DNA of 64,000 nucleotides from Akkermansiaceae bacterium (GCA_024233085.1 JACKQC010000003.1:1-64000), one strand, 5' to 3'. Positions 43,294 through 52,952 are shown, counted from the first letter of the stretch. Notes: a model not told the origin generated them from the sequence alone. Program-made: numbers and translations.

Positions 43294-43977
43294 ATGTCCA
43301 CTGAATTGCTCACCGAACTCGTCGAAGCCGGCGTCCACTTTGGCCACCAGTCCCGGAAGTGGAATCCGAAGATGCGCCCCTACATCCTCGAGGAAAAGAA
43401 CAACGTCCACCTCATCAACCTCGAGAAGACGATCGGGCAGATCGACAAGGCCTCGCAGTTTCTCGCCGACCTCGTTTCGAGCGGAAAGCGCGTCCTCTTC
43501 GTCGGCTGCAAACGCCAGGCCCAGGACGCCGTCCGCGAAGCCGCCGAGGCCACCGGCCAGTTTTACGTCAATCACCGCTGGCTGGGCGGCACCCTGACGA
43601 ATCTCGAAACCATCCGCCGCAGCGTCAACCGCCTCGAATACCTCGAGACCGTCGAAAAATCGCCCGACTACAAGAAGATGAGCAAGAAAGAGCACGCCTC
43701 CCTCAGCCGCGAGCGCGGCAAGCTCCTTCTCCGGCTCGCCGGCATCCGCGGCATGGAACGCTATCCCGACGCCGTCGTGATCGTCGATTCCGCCCGCGAA
43801 CACATCGCCGTCAACGAAGCCCGCAAGCTGCACATTCCCATCGTCGCGCTGGTGGACTCCAACGCCGACCCCGAGGCGGTCGAATACCCCGTCGCCGCCA
43901 ACGACGACGCCATCCGCTCCATCCGCGTGATTCTCAAAAAGCTGATCGATCCCATGATCGCGGCCAACAAGCGCTGA
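43294..43977 (+). CDS. rpsB: 30S ribosomal protein S2
   Basis: 227 residues, complete. Signature segments are intact: ELVEAGVHFGHQSRKWNPKMRPYI, NNVHLINLEKT, HRWLGGTLTN, PDAVVIVDSAREHIAVNEARKLHIPIVALVDSNADP. A component of the small ribosomal subunit. tsf follows after 220 bases on the same strand, the usual bacterial pair; the space is longer than common and contains GC-rich filler. Confidence 0.97.
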   Translation: MSTELLTELVEAGVHFGHQSRKWNPKMRPYILEEKNNVHLINLEKTIGQIDKASQFLADLVSSGKRVLFVGCKRQAQDAVREAAEATGQFYVNHRWLGGTLTNLETIRRSVNRLEYLETVEKSPDYKKMSKKEHASLSRERGKLLLRLAGIRGMERYPDAVVIVDSAREHIAVNEARKLHIPIVALVDSNADPEAVEYPVAANDDAIRSIRVILKKLIDPMIAANKR

Positions 43978-44197
43978 GCGGAACGGCGGCCCTGACGACC
44001 GGATCGGCCCGCCGGGAGAAGGAGAGGCGCGGTTTTTCCCCCTTTCCTTTACTCCCCCCGCCCCGCGAAGGCGGCGACCGCCGGCCACGGCATCGCCACT
44101 GGCCGCGCCGGACGCGTCCGTCCGAACTCCCGTTTTCCCCGACCCAAACCCAACTCGCCCATCCCCCTTATCCACCAACCTCAGACCCAAACCGACC

Positions 44198-45088
44198 ATG
44201 GCTGAAATCACCGTCGAACTGATCAAGACCCTCCGCGAAAAGACCAACGCGGGCATGATGGACTGCAAGGCCGCCCTCACCGAAGCCGGCGGCGACCTCG
44301 CCGAAGCCGAGACCATTCTCCGCAAGAAAGGCATCGCCGACGCCGACAAGAAGGCCACCCGCGCCGCCAAGGAAGGCGCCGTGGCCTCCCTCATCGATCC
44401 CGGCGCCCGCACCGGCGTGCTCATCGAAGTCAACTGCGAGACCGACTTCGTCGCCAAGAACGAGAACTTCCAGGAATTCGTCGACGGCCTGCTTCAGCAC
44501 GCCCTCGAGGCTCCCGCCGTCGATTCCGTCGACGCCGTGCTCGCCCAGAAATACGCCGGCGACGAAGCCCGGACCGTCGAGGAAGTCGTGAAGGCCAAGG
44601 TCGGCCAGCTCGGCGAAAACCTCGTCTTCCAGCGCTACACCCACTACGCCGTGGAAGGCAACGGCGTCATCGCCAGCTACATCCACATGCAAGGCAAGGT
44701 CGGCGTGCTCATCGAAGTCAATTGCGGCAAGGCCGAGACCGCCGCCAACGAGACCTTCCGCGAGCTGGTGAAGGACATCACCCTGCACATCGCCGCCGCC
44801 CACCCCGTCTGTGTCGCGCGCGACGAGGTGCCCGCCGAAAAAGTCGAGGCCGAAAAGGATATCTATCGCGCCCAGATGGCCGGGAAACCCGACAACATCA
44901 TCGAGAAAATCCTCGCCGGGAAGCTGGACAAATTCTACAGCACCATCGCGCTGCTGGAGCAGGGTTTCGTCAAGGACCCCGACCAGACCATCGGCGCCCT
45001 CCTCGAGGCCAAGGGCAAGGAAATCGGCGACACCCTGAGCGTTCGCCGTTTCACCCGCTACGCCCTCGGCGAAGACGCGGATTCCTGA
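44198..45088 (+). CDS. tsf: elongation factor Ts
   Basis: 296 residues. The N-terminal UBA-like domain (VELIKTLREKTNAGMMDCKAALTEAGGDLAEAE) and the EF-Tu-contacting motif CETDFVAKNENFQEFV are conserved, as is the C-terminal dimerisation part. It recycles EF-Tu-GDP to EF-Tu-GTP in the cytoplasm. A family A hairpin lies 20 bases after the stop and could end the rpsB-tsf transcript (inference). Confidence 0.97.
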   Translation: MAEITVELIKTLREKTNAGMMDCKAALTEAGGDLAEAETILRKKGIADADKKATRAAKEGAVASLIDPGARTGVLIEVNCETDFVAKNENFQEFVDGLLQHALEAPAVDSVDAVLAQKYAGDEARTVEEVVKAKVGQLGENLVFQRYTHYAVEGNGVIASYIHMQGKVGVLIEVNCGKAETAANETFRELVKDITLHIAAAHPVCVARDEVPAEKVEAEKDIYRAQMAGKPDNIIEKILAGKLDKFYSTIALLEQGFVKDPDQTIGALLEAKGKEIGDTLSVRRFTRYALGEDADS

Positions 45089-45108
45089 GCCGGTTTTCCG
45101 GACCGAAC

Positions 45109-45147
45109 GAACAGGGTTGAGTCGGTGACCCAACCCTGTTGGGTCTC
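45109..45147. repeat. family A interspersed hairpin repeat, copy 6
   Basis: Clean two-arm form: AACAGGGTTGAGTC, loop GGT, GACCCAACCCTGTT; 13 of 14 positions pair. It sits between tsf and argS, 18 bases before the argS start. It may act as terminator or attenuator, but no U-run follows. Confidence 0.85.
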
Positions 45148-45164
45148 ACCCTCCATCCGCGCCG

Positions 45165-46895
45165 ATGGCCGACACGTTTCCAGCTCTTCTCGAAGCCCGG
45201 TTGCGTGACGCCCTCGCGAAGGTCGTGGGCGACACCCCGTTGCCGCCGGATTTCGCCGCCTCGGTCGGTCCCGCGCAGAATGCCCAGTTCGGCGATTACC
45301 AGGCCAATGCGGCCATGGTGCTCGCCAAGACCCTCAAGGCGAACCCGCGCCAGATCGCGGCCGGCATCGTCGAGCATTTCGACGCCGCCGGTCTCTGCGA
45401 GTCGCCGACCATCGACGGGCCGGGCTTCGTCAACTTCCGCCTCGCCGCCGACACGCTCGCCGCCCGGGTCCGGGCCATGCTGGCCGATCCGGAGAAACTC
45501 GGCGTCGCCCCGGCCGCCGAACCGAAGACGGTGGTCGTGGATTTCTCCGCGCCGAATGTCGCCAAGCCCATGCATGTCGGCCACATCCGCAGCACGATTC
45601 TGGGCGATTGCCTGGCGCGGATCGCGCGTTTCCTGGGCCACCGGGTCATCACCGACAACCACATCGGCGACTGGGGCACCCAGTTCGGGATGATTCTGTG
45701 GGGATGGAAACACCTGCTCGACGAGGCGGCGCTCGAAAAGGATCCCGTCGGCGAGCTGCTCCGCCTCTATCGCGAGGTCAACGCCCGGCAGAAAGAGGAC
45801 GAAGCCCTCCGCGAGACCTGCAAGGCCGAGCTGGTGAAGCTCCAGAACGGCGACCCGGAGAATCTCGCCATCTGGGAAAAGTGCGTCGCCCTCTCGAAGC
45901 GCGGGCTCCAGCGCATCTACGACCTGCTGGACGTGCGGTTCGACCACTGGCTGGGCGAGAGCTATTACAACGACCGGCTCGCGCCGCTGGTCGAGGACCT
46001 GCTCGCCCGGGGCATCGCCGAGGTCTCCGACGGCGCGGTGTGCGTTTTTTTCCGCGAGATCGAGGCCCTGGACGGAAAGCCGGCCATCGTCCGCAAGTCC
46101 GACGGCGGATTTCTCTACGCCACGACCGACCTCGCGACCATCGATCACCGGGTGGAGGAGTGGGGCGCCGACGCCATCTGGTACGTGGTGGGCGCGCCGC
46201 AGCAGTTGCACTTCGACCAGATATTCGCCGCGGCGGCCCGCCGGGGGATTACCGCCGAGCTGGCCTTCATTCCCTTCGGCAGCATCCTCGGCAAGGACAA
46301 GAAGATGCTCCGCACCCGCTCGGGCGACACCGTCCAGCTCGCCGATGTGCTCGCCGAGGCCGTCGAGCGCGCCCGGGCCATCATCGAGGAAAAAAATCCC
46401 GAGCTGGACGAGGCCGAGAAGGCGGAAATCGCGCGCGTCATCGGCATCGGCTCCGTGAAATACGCGGAACTGAGCCAGTACCGGATGACGGATTACGTGT
46501 TCGACTGGGACACGATGCTGAGCCTGAAAGGCAACACCGCGCCCTATCTCATCAACGCCTACGTGCGGACCCGGGCGATTTTCCGGAAGCTGGGCGGGGA
46601 ATTCGCCGGCGCGGAAACGATCGCGTTGACCGAGGACGCGGAAAAAGCGCTGGCGCTGAAGCTGGCGCAGTTCGCCGAGGCGGTGCCCTCGGTTCTGAAC
46701 GATTTCCGGCCCAACGCCCTGGCGGCTTACCTGTACGAGCTGGCGAACACCTATCACGGGTTCTACGAAAAATGCCCCATCCTGCGGGCGGAGGGCGCCG
46801 CGCGCGACACGCGGCTGGCGCTGTGCGAGCTGACCGGCCGGGTGTTGAAAAAGGGCCTCGACCTGCTCGGCATCGCGACCGCGGAGCGGATGTGA
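45165..46895 (+). CDS. argS: arginyl-tRNA synthetase
   Basis: 576 residues, the expected length. N-terminal tRNA-binding domain, then the class I HIGH motif as KPMHVGHIRSTILGD, NHIGDWGTQFGM, FIPFGSILGKDKKMLRTRSGD in place of KMSKS (usual for ArgS), and the alpha-helical anticodon-binding domain ending CELTGRVLKKGLDLLGI. It charges tRNA-Arg with arginine. The only upstream space to tsf is 76 bases, filled by a family A hairpin. Confidence 0.97.
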   Translation: MADTFPALLEARLRDALAKVVGDTPLPPDFAASVGPAQNAQFGDYQANAAMVLAKTLKANPRQIAAGIVEHFDAAGLCESPTIDGPGFVNFRLAADTLAARVRAMLADPEKLGVAPAAEPKTVVVDFSAPNVAKPMHVGHIRSTILGDCLARIARFLGHRVITDNHIGDWGTQFGMILWGWKHLLDEAALEKDPVGELLRLYREVNARQKEDEALRETCKAELVKLQNGDPENLAIWEKCVALSKRGLQRIYDLLDVRFDHWLGESYYNDRLAPLVEDLLARGIAEVSDGAVCVFFREIEALDGKPAIVRKSDGGFLYATTDLATIDHRVEEWGADAIWYVVGAPQQLHFDQIFAAAARRGITAELAFIPFGSILGKDKKMLRTRSGDTVQLADVLAEAVERARAIIEEKNPELDEAEKAEIARVIGIGSVKYAELSQYRMTDYVFDWDTMLSLKGNTAPYLINAYVRTRAIFRKLGGEFAGAETIALTEDAEKALALKLAQFAEAVPSVLNDFRPNALAAYLYELANTYHGFYEKCPILRAEGAARDTRLALCELTGRVLKKGLDLLGIATAERM

Positions 46896-46923
46896 GGGGG
46901 CGTTTCGAAACCGGCGAAGACGC

Positions 46924-47427
46924 ATGAAACCGAGGGCGTTCACCTCCCGTGTCGAGCGGCTCGACGACGGGATGCGGTTCCACGTGATTCCCGTGCCCGA
47001 CCCGGTGGCGGAGGCATTCCGGGAGGCGGGACATCGCCGCGCGATCGTGGAGATCGGCGGTCACGCCTTCAATCGTGCCATCTTGAATTCGGCGACGGCG
47101 GGGTGGCATCTGGTGCTGGGCCAGGCCGAGCTGAAGGCCGCCGGGGTCGGGCTCGGCGACCCGGTGGCGGTCCGCCTGACGCCCGATCCCGAGCCGGACC
47201 GGGTCGAGGTTTCCGAGGAATTCCGGGCCGTGCTCGAGCAGGACCCCGGCGCGGCGGCGCGCTGGCATGGCATGACGCCGGGGAGACAGCGTTCGCTGGC
47301 GGTGCACCTGAATGGCGCGAAAAGCTCGCGGGCCCGCCTGCGCCGGGCGCTCGACATTGCCGAAAAGCTGCGCACCCACACGCTGCACGGAGACCGTCCC
47401 CCCGGGCGGCCCGAAGCCTCGCCGTAA
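46924..47427 (+). CDS. YdeI/OmpD-associated-type protein (DUF1905)
   Basis: 167 residues. The N-terminal 100 residues match the DUF1905 barrel (FTSRVERLDDGMRFHVIPVP, RRAIVEIGGHAFNRAIL, GLGDPVAVRLTPDPEPDRV), and the C-terminal part matches the bacteriocin-protection/OmdA helical domain (FRAVLEQDPGAAARWHGMTPGRQRSLAVHLNGAKSS). Cytoplasmic; exact function unknown. It follows argS by 28 bases and precedes trxB by 49, so cotranscription is plausible. Confidence 0.8.
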   Translation: MKPRAFTSRVERLDDGMRFHVIPVPDPVAEAFREAGHRRAIVEIGGHAFNRAILNSATAGWHLVLGQAELKAAGVGLGDPVAVRLTPDPEPDRVEVSEEFRAVLEQDPGAAARWHGMTPGRQRSLAVHLNGAKSSRARLRRALDIAEKLRTHTLHGDRPPGRPEASP

Positions 47428-47476
47428 GCAACAAAGGGTTGATTCGTCCCATCGGCGGCTCAACAATCCCCGACCC

Positions 47477-48412
47477 ATGGAAAACGTCATCATTATCGGC
47501 ACCGGCTGCGCCGGGTGGACGGCGGCGATCTACACCGCGCGCGCGAATCTGAATCCTCTGGTGATTTCCGGCTCCCAACCGGGCGGCCAGCTCACCACCA
47601 CCACCGAGGTCGAAAACTATCCCGGCTTTCCCGAGGGCATCATGGGGCCGGACCTGATGACCGCCATGCAGCGGCAGGCCGAGCGCTTCGGGACGCGGGT
47701 CGAATACGCCGCGATCGACGGCGTTTCGAAGGAAGACGACGGCGCCTTCACCCTGAAGGCCGGCGCGAGGGAATTCCGCGCCCGCACCGTGATCGTCGCC
47801 ACCGGCGCGAGCCCGCGCCACCTCGGTCTCCCCAACGAAAAAGACCTCATCGGCCGCGGGCTGACCTCGTGCGCCACCTGCGACGGTGCCTTCTATCGCG
47901 ACGTGCCGGTCTGCGTGATCGGCGGCGGCGACTCGGCCTGCGAGGAGGCGTTCTTTCTCACCCGGTTCGCCAGCAAGGTTTACCTGATCCACCGCCGGGA
48001 CGAGCTTCGCGCCTCGAAGATCATGGCCGAGCGGGTCCTTCAACATGACAAAATCGAACCGGTCTGGAACAGCGTGGTGACCGAATACCTCACCAACGAC
48101 AAGGGCGAAATGCGGGCGGTGCGGGTGAACGATGTCGTGTCCGGCGGGGAAAGCGAGCTGGAGGTGGAGTGCGTCTTTGTCGCCATCGGCCACGTGCCGA
48201 ACGCGCAGTTTCTCGCCAGCGCGGGCGTGGAGGTTGACGAGGGCGGCTACATCGTGAAACGAAACGGCTCCTCCGCGACGAACATTCCCGGCCTTTTCGC
48301 GGCGGGCGATGTGGCGGATCACGTCTATCGCCAGGCGATCACCGCCGCCGGGAGCGGCTGCCAGGCGGCGCTCGACGCGGAGCGGTATCTCACCGAGCTG
48401 GGAGCCGATTGA
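47477..48412 (+). CDS. trxB: thioredoxin reductase
   Basis: 311 residues. FAD site IIIGTGCAGWTAAIYTARA, redox-active C132-A-T-C135 in SCATCDGAF, NADPH site VIGGGDSACEEAFFL with HRRDELRASKIM, and the C-terminal FAD motif GLFAAGDVADHVYRQAITAAGSGC. It reduces thioredoxin with NADPH in the cytoplasm. The start ATG at 47477 opens directly on the FAD-binding strand; longer frames upstream have no support. Confidence 0.96.
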   Translation: MENVIIIGTGCAGWTAAIYTARANLNPLVISGSQPGGQLTTTTEVENYPGFPEGIMGPDLMTAMQRQAERFGTRVEYAAIDGVSKEDDGAFTLKAGAREFRARTVIVATGASPRHLGLPNEKDLIGRGLTSCATCDGAFYRDVPVCVIGGGDSACEEAFFLTRFASKVYLIHRRDELRASKIMAERVLQHDKIEPVWNSVVTEYLTNDKGEMRAVRVNDVVSGGESELEVECVFVAIGHVPNAQFLASAGVEVDEGGYIVKRNGSSATNIPGLFAAGDVADHVYRQAITAAGSGCQAALDAERYLTELGAD

Positions 48413-48428
48413 GCCGCCCGGTTTTCTT

Positions 48429-48881
48429 TCAGCGCCGGTTGAACCGGGCCATCTCGCGGTCGACTTCGCGCTGGACGGTGCGCTTTTTCAAATCCTCGCG
48501 CCGATCCTGGTGGACCTTGCCCTTGCCGGCGCCGATTTCGACTTTGACCCTCCGGTTTTTCCAGTAGAGACGAAGGGCGACCAGGGTGCTGCCCTTGATC
48601 TCGGAGGCGGCGCGCATCTTGTCGATCTCGCGCCGGTGCAGGAGCAGTTTCCTTGGGCGCTTGGCCTCGTGCTGCTCGTGGCTGGCGCTTTCCCAGGGCT
48701 GGATGTCGCAGTTGTGGAGCCAGACTTCGCCGTGGTCGATCCGGGCGAAGGCGTCGCGCAGGTTGACCTTGCCGGCGCGGATGGACTTGACCTCGGTGCC
48801 CTTGAGGGCCACGCCGGCTTCCCAGGTCTCGCCGATGTGAAAATCGCGCCGGGCCTGGCGGTTGGTGGCGATCTCGCTCAT
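48429..48881 (-). CDS. smpB: SsrA-binding protein SmpB
   Basis: 150 residues. Typical sequence: NRQARRDFHIGETWEAGVALKGTEVKSIR, NLRDAFARIDHGEVWLHNCDI, and the basic C-terminal tail ending DREMARFNRR. It binds tmRNA and is needed for rescue of stalled ribosomes. It is convergent with trxB (16 bases between stops). The ssrA gene itself was not found in the window. Confidence 0.96.
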   Translation of the reverse strand: MSEIATNRQARRDFHIGETWEAGVALKGTEVKSIRAGKVNLRDAFARIDHGEVWLHNCDIQPWESASHEQHEAKRPRKLLLHRREIDKMRAASEIKGSTLVALRLYWKNRRVKVEIGAGKGKVHQDRREDLKKRTVQREVDREMARFNRR

Positions 48882-49058
48882 GGATGATCGTGCGGTCGAA
48901 GGGGCGCCCGGTCACGCGCGGACACCGGTTTGCCGCCCGTTCGGCATGGAAATCCGGCCCGGCGGGAGGAGAAAGCGGGGGCCTCGTCCGTGAAGAGAAC
49001 CCGGGGGGCGGACGCCACCGGCCTTTTCGTTCTTCGGACGGCGGCGACGGGGAGCGGG

Positions 49059-49268
49059 TTACGCTTCGTCGTCCTCGGGGGTCTCGACGCGGATTTTGCC
49101 CTCGATGATCTCCTTCAAGGCGATATCGGCGGCACCCATGCGCGGCTCGACCTGCACGAGGGCGGAACGTCCGGTGTTCAACTGCTTCACGCGCCGCGAA
49201 ACGAGGTTGATCAGGATGGGGGCTTCGGTGATGACCTTGGAGGCCTGTTCGACTAAGTCACTTCTCAT
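49059..49268 (-). CDS. rpoZ: RNA polymerase omega subunit
   Basis: 69 residues if it starts at the ATG at 49268. The core MRSDLVEQASKVITEAPILINLVSRRVKQLNTGR, followed by ADIALKEIIEGKIRVETPEDDE, is the omega fold with its conserved RR.QL segment. An in-frame ATG at 49364 would give 101 residues, but the extra part is Ala/Gly-rich and unconserved, so the shorter form is preferred. It assists assembly of RNA polymerase. Confidence 0.85.
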   Translation of the reverse strand: MRSDLVEQASKVITEAPILINLVSRRVKQLNTGRSALVQVEPRMGAADIALKEIIEGKIRVETPEDDEA

Positions 49269-49556
49269 GTCTGCGGAACCATTTCCCCGACGACCCACGC
49301 CCGCTGAATCGGCGGTCGCCGGCGCCGTACCCGGAAAACGGATGATGTTCGAGGCGCCGGACATGGGATCGGAGAGTGAAAAAAGGGGGAGGTGTTGGCG
49401 GCGCGGAGTTTTTCCAGCCAGCCGGGTCTGGCCGCTACCGGTTCAAGCGCTTAGCACAGATTCGGGGAAAGGCAAAATTTTTATCGCCGGAAAGCGGTTT
49501 CCGCCGCCGGATCGGGCGCGCATTTCACCGCGCCGGCGAATTCGGGATCGGACGAT

Positions 49557-49820
49557 TCAGGAGGAGGCCTTCAGGCGGGAAGCCATCGCGCTTTTCAGGC
49601 GGGCGGCGGCGTTCTTGTGAATCACATTCTTGCGGCCCGCCTTGTCGGCGATCGAGGCAAATTCGCGGTAGGCCTGCTCGGCGCCGGCCTTGTCGCCCGC
49701 GGCGAGAGCGGCGAGGACCTTTTTCCGGTGCGTCTTGACCCGGGATTTGACCGCCCGGTTGCGCTGGGTCTGCGCCTGGGTCTTGCGGATGCGTTTGAGA
49801 GCTGAAGCGTTGTTCGCCAT
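49557..49820 (-). CDS. rpsT: 30S ribosomal protein S20
   Basis: 87 residues, highly basic helical bundle: MANNASALKRIRKTQAQTQRNR, SRVKTHRKKVL, KNVIHKNAAARLKSAMASRL. It binds 16S rRNA in the small subunit. It stands alone between rpoZ and the L,D-transpeptidase gene, all on the minus strand. Confidence 0.96.
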   Translation of the reverse strand: MANNASALKRIRKTQAQTQRNRAVKSRVKTHRKKVLAALAAGDKAGAEQAYREFASIADKAGRKNVIHKNAAARLKSAMASRLKASS

Positions 49821-49908
49821 TGCGTTGGGTGCGTGCGTGCGTCGTGGTGTTCGTTCGTCCGGTCTTCCGAAAAAAACGGGCCGGAATTTAGGTCCGCTCC
49901 CCCGGGTG

Positions 49909-50652
49909 TCAAGGAACGTTTCGCCCCACCGGCAGGACCGCTCCCGCCGCCACCGTCGGCAGCGACGCCGGGCCGTTCGGCGGTCCCGGCTGGATCAGTT
50001 CCGGATGCATCGGACCCGGCGGCGGCGGCGGCACCACGGGCCGGGGAGCCGGCGGAGCGCCGGGAACCGGGAAGCCCTGGGCCGGAAGATTGACCACGTA
50101 GACCTTCGCGCCGCGTCCGACGATGTCATAGAGTTCGATCACGTCGCGCGAGCGCATGCGGATGCAGCCGTAGCTCACCGCCTTGCCGAGGTTTCGTTCC
50201 TCCGCCGTCCCGTGAATGTAGATGTACCGCGAAAAAGCGTTCCGGTTCTGGTTTTCGAGCCCGTTGAGCCACAGGATGCGTGAGACGATGGGGTCGCGTC
50301 CGGGCGCGTCCGGCGCCAGCACCTCGCCGGTCCAGCGCCGGCTTTTCAGCACCCCGCCATCCGGAACGTTCTGGCCAATCTTTTTCGCGACCTCGAAGGC
50401 GCCGAGCGGCGTCCGGTTGCTGCCCGGCGCGTCGCCGATGCCGAATTTCGAGGTGGAAATCGGGTAGCCGCCCATCTCCACGCCCTTGTCGTATACGGCC
50501 AGCCGCTGGTCCGGAATGGACACCACCACCACGTGCCGGTTGTCCTTGGCGCAGTTCGAAAAGCACAACAACGCGGCCAAGGCGCCGCCGAATACGACGA
50601 CACGAAGCCCAACAGCGCCGGCGCACCGGCCACGAAACGATGAACGCGGCAT
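49909..50652 (-). CDS. YkuD-type L,D-transpeptidase, probable lipoprotein
   Basis: 247 residues. The N-terminal hydrophobic segment ends ALLCFSNC, a possible lipobox with Cys attachment. The catalytic domain (about 40-190) shows the motif HGT (IYIHGTAEERNLGKAVSYGCIRM), with catalytic His and Cys present. The last 60 residues are Pro-rich (PPPPPGP) and may span the wall. It would make 3-3 crosslinks in peptidoglycan or attach lipoproteins. A different-frame overlap upstream is not supported. Confidence 0.88.
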   Translation of the reverse strand: MPRSSFRGRCAGAVGLRVVVFGGALAALLCFSNCAKDNRHVVVVSIPDQRLAVYDKGVEMGGYPISTSKFGIGDAPGSNRTPLGAFEVAKKIGQNVPDGGVLKSRRWTGEVLAPDAPGRDPIVSRILWLNGLENQNRNAFSRYIYIHGTAEERNLGKAVSYGCIRMRSRDVIELYDIVGRGAKVYVVNLPAQGFPVPGAPPAPRPVVPPPPPGPMHPELIQPGPPNGPASLPTVAAGAVLPVGRNVP

Positions 50653-50872
50653 AAGCGGGAAAGAGAAGGGGAGGAGCCCGGCGAAACAACCGAAATTTTT
50701 GCGATCGGGGGCCGGAAGGTTATTAGGATACCTTAAATTTTAAAAAGATCAAAACTCCAGGAACCCCGGGTGACGGAAATGCGCCGGAAAACGTTTTCTC
50801 TCGCTTTTGACAAGGCCCCGTCTAATTTAAAAATCCTTTGCCTCACTCTCGTTTCTCTGGAGACGTGGCTCC

Positions 50873-51799
50873 ATGAAACCGCCCCGCAATCGACTCCCCT
50901 TCTCCCGTGCCGTCGCGGCCTGGGGCGGAGTTTTTGTCCTGATCGCCGGCGGGGCGGCGAGGGCCCAGGAGATTCCCGAGGATCTGCTCGAGGACGAGCA
51001 CGTCCGGGAAGAATTCGGCGTCAACAGTTTCACCGCGCCCTCGATCCGGAAAATCTTCGACGACCTCGGCAAGCTCCGGCCCCTGCCCTACGACAAACTC
51101 CGGCGCGAAATCCCCAAATCGACCCCGAAAGACCGCACCAAACTCGCGCTCGGTCTCGGCGGCCTGATCGCCGACGGCTTCCTCGTCATCGAATCCGAGA
51201 AGCTGCTCGATCTCGAGGAAATCGGGCGCGCCATGTGGAAGCACGCCCAGGTCCTCGGAGCCGGCACCCGCCTTTCCTCCCACACCAAGAGCATCATCGA
51301 CCAGAGCGCCGCCGCCGGCGTGCTCGGCGACTGGACCGGTCTGCGGGAGGAAATCGCCAAGACCCAGAAGGACGTCGAGGCCGAGATGGTCCTCCTGCGC
51401 GACGTCGACGCCGCCCACCTCATCTCGCTCGGCGGCTGGCTGCGCGCCTTCCAGATCGGCTGCGTCGCCTCGCTGGAACCCTACGATCCCGAGAAAGCCA
51501 AGGTGCTCGGGCGCGTGGACATCGCCGAGTATTTCATCGAGTCGCTCGGAACGCTCGAGCCGCGCGTCCAGGAACTCGCCCACGTCCAGGAGATCTCCGA
51601 AGGCCTGTCCGAACTCCGCGACATGCTCGACGTCCCCGAGTCGAAGTCCTTTTCCCTCGACGAAGTGCGGAAAATGCGCGGGCAAATCGACCGGCTCGTC
51701 GCCCTCTCCACCGGCGCCCAGGAGTCTCCGCCCGCGCCCGCCGCGGCCTCGGCGGCGGCGACGACCACCGCGCCCCCGTCCCCGGTCGCGGGTCAGTGA
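50873..51799 (+). CDS. secreted helical protein of unknown function
   Basis: 308 residues; I do not recognise the family. A signal peptide (FVLIAGGAARA) is followed by a mostly helical, charged body: EEFGVNSFTAPSIRKIFDDLGKLRPLPYDKLRR, then GLGGLIADGFLVIESEKLLDLEEIGRAMWKHAQVLGAGTRLSSHTKSIID, AAHLISLGGWLRAFQIGCVASLEPYDP. The C-terminal 35 residues are Ala/Pro/Thr-rich. The upstream 220 bases contain an AT-rich stretch near 50720-50750 (TTATTAGGATACC) that may hold the promoter. It is convergent with tilS (45 bases between stops). Confidence 0.75.
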   Translation: MKPPRNRLPFSRAVAAWGGVFVLIAGGAARAQEIPEDLLEDEHVREEFGVNSFTAPSIRKIFDDLGKLRPLPYDKLRREIPKSTPKDRTKLALGLGGLIADGFLVIESEKLLDLEEIGRAMWKHAQVLGAGTRLSSHTKSIIDQSAAAGVLGDWTGLREEIAKTQKDVEAEMVLLRDVDAAHLISLGGWLRAFQIGCVASLEPYDPEKAKVLGRVDIAEYFIESLGTLEPRVQELAHVQEISEGLSELRDMLDVPESKSFSLDEVRKMRGQIDRLVALSTGAQESPPAPAAASAAATTTAPPSPVAGQ

Positions 51800-51843
51800 C
51801 GGGCGCGACGGTTGTGGGGCGCCCGGAAATCCCACCACTTCCA

Positions 51844-52872
51844 CTACCGCTTTCGCCGCTTCGATGCCGGTGAGCCCGACTTTTCGAGAGTCAAAAACCC
51901 GGCGCGCCGGCGCGCGAGGTTTCCGCCGGGCAGGTTCGCCCCGGCCACCGTGTTCGACCCCGGCGCCAGCAGCGCCCGGACCCCTTCGATTTCGCGGAAA
52001 CCGACACCCGCCACTCCCGCCAGGTCCAGCCAGCGCCGCAAAGCCCGGCGCTGCAGCGCCTCGTTTAACTCGCGCAGCGGCGCCACCCGGAGCGACGGAG
52101 TCCTCTTCCCGCCCGGCGGACCGATGACGGCGATACCCGGCCATTCGCGGTCCAGCCACGCATCCAGCGCCGCGTCCTCCGCCGCCGCCAGCCGCGCCGT
52201 CCGGCACAGCGCCGGTCCCACCTCGCGGCGAAAGATCGCGTTCAACAACGGCAGCGCCTCGTTCCGGATCGCGTTGCGCGCCGAGGCGTCCGCCTCCGCG
52301 TTGGTCGCGTCCTCCCGCCAGGCGAGGCCGCGCCTCTCGACGTAGCCATCGATCTCGGCCCGCCCGACGTCGAGCAGCGGACGCAGGATCTCCAGCCGCA
52401 CGCCGCCGATCGTTCGCGCGCTCGTTTCCGCCATCGCGGAGAGCCCGGGCAACCCCGCGCCCCGGCACAGGTTGATGAGCACCGTCTCCGCCTGGTCGCC
52501 CGCGTGATGCGCCAGAAAAAGCCGCCGGCAACGGTGTTTCCGCGCCATCTCCGCGAAAAACGCGTAGCGCAGCTCCCGCGCCGCCGTCTCCACCGAGAGC
52601 CCGCGGCGCCCGGCCTCCGACCTCACCGCGCCGCGCCCGATTTCCGCCGCGAGGCCGAGTTTTTTCGCCAGCCGCCGCGCGAAGGCCGCGTCCGCGCCCG
52701 ACGCCCGCCCCCGCAGCGCGTGGTTGAAATGGCACACCACCAGGTCCCGGTATCCCGCCCGGCTCAGCAGATCGAGCAGCGCCACCGAGTCGCGCCCGCC
52801 CGACACCCCGACGAGGTAGCGCCGCCGCGCCGGATGGCGCGCCCGCAGCGCGTCGATGAAGGCCTCGTCCAT
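51844..52872 (-). CDS. tilS: tRNA(Ile)-lysidine synthase
   Basis: 342 residues from the ATG at 52872. The PP-loop SGGRDSVALLDLL (24-36) and downstream HFNHALRG, LAHHAGDQAETVLINLCRGAGLPGLSAM, RPLL and WREDATNA are the family's signature. It converts C34 of the AUA-reading tRNA-Ile to lysidine. Upstream extension in frame is GC-rich and lacks homology. It lies 80 bases downstream of serS on the same strand. Confidence 0.93.
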   Translation of the reverse strand: MDEAFIDALRARHPARRRYLVGVSGGRDSVALLDLLSRAGYRDLVVCHFNHALRGRASGADAAFARRLAKKLGLAAEIGRGAVRSEAGRRGLSVETAARELRYAFFAEMARKHRCRRLFLAHHAGDQAETVLINLCRGAGLPGLSAMAETSARTIGGVRLEILRPLLDVGRAEIDGYVERRGLAWREDATNAEADASARNAIRNEALPLLNAIFRREVGPALCRTARLAAAEDAALDAWLDREWPGIAVIGPPGGKRTPSLRVAPLRELNEALQRRALRRWLDLAGVAGVGFREIEGVRALLAPGSNTVAGANLPGGNLARRRAGFLTLEKSGSPASKRRKR

Positions 52873-52952
52873 GTTCTGACCGCCACCTTGGCCCGTCCCG
52901 CCCCCCAAGACAAGGCCCGGCCCGCCCGCGCGGAGCCCCCCCTCGCTTTCCG

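Noticed and set aside
49365..49556. Possible tRNA because of GGTTCAAG near 49440
   Set aside because: No acceptor stem, anticodon arm or D-arm can be drawn around it.
50807..50830. TTGACA as a -35 box upstream of the gene at 50873
   Set aside because: No acceptable -10 box occurs at 16-18 bases; the nearest AT-rich hexamers are too close.
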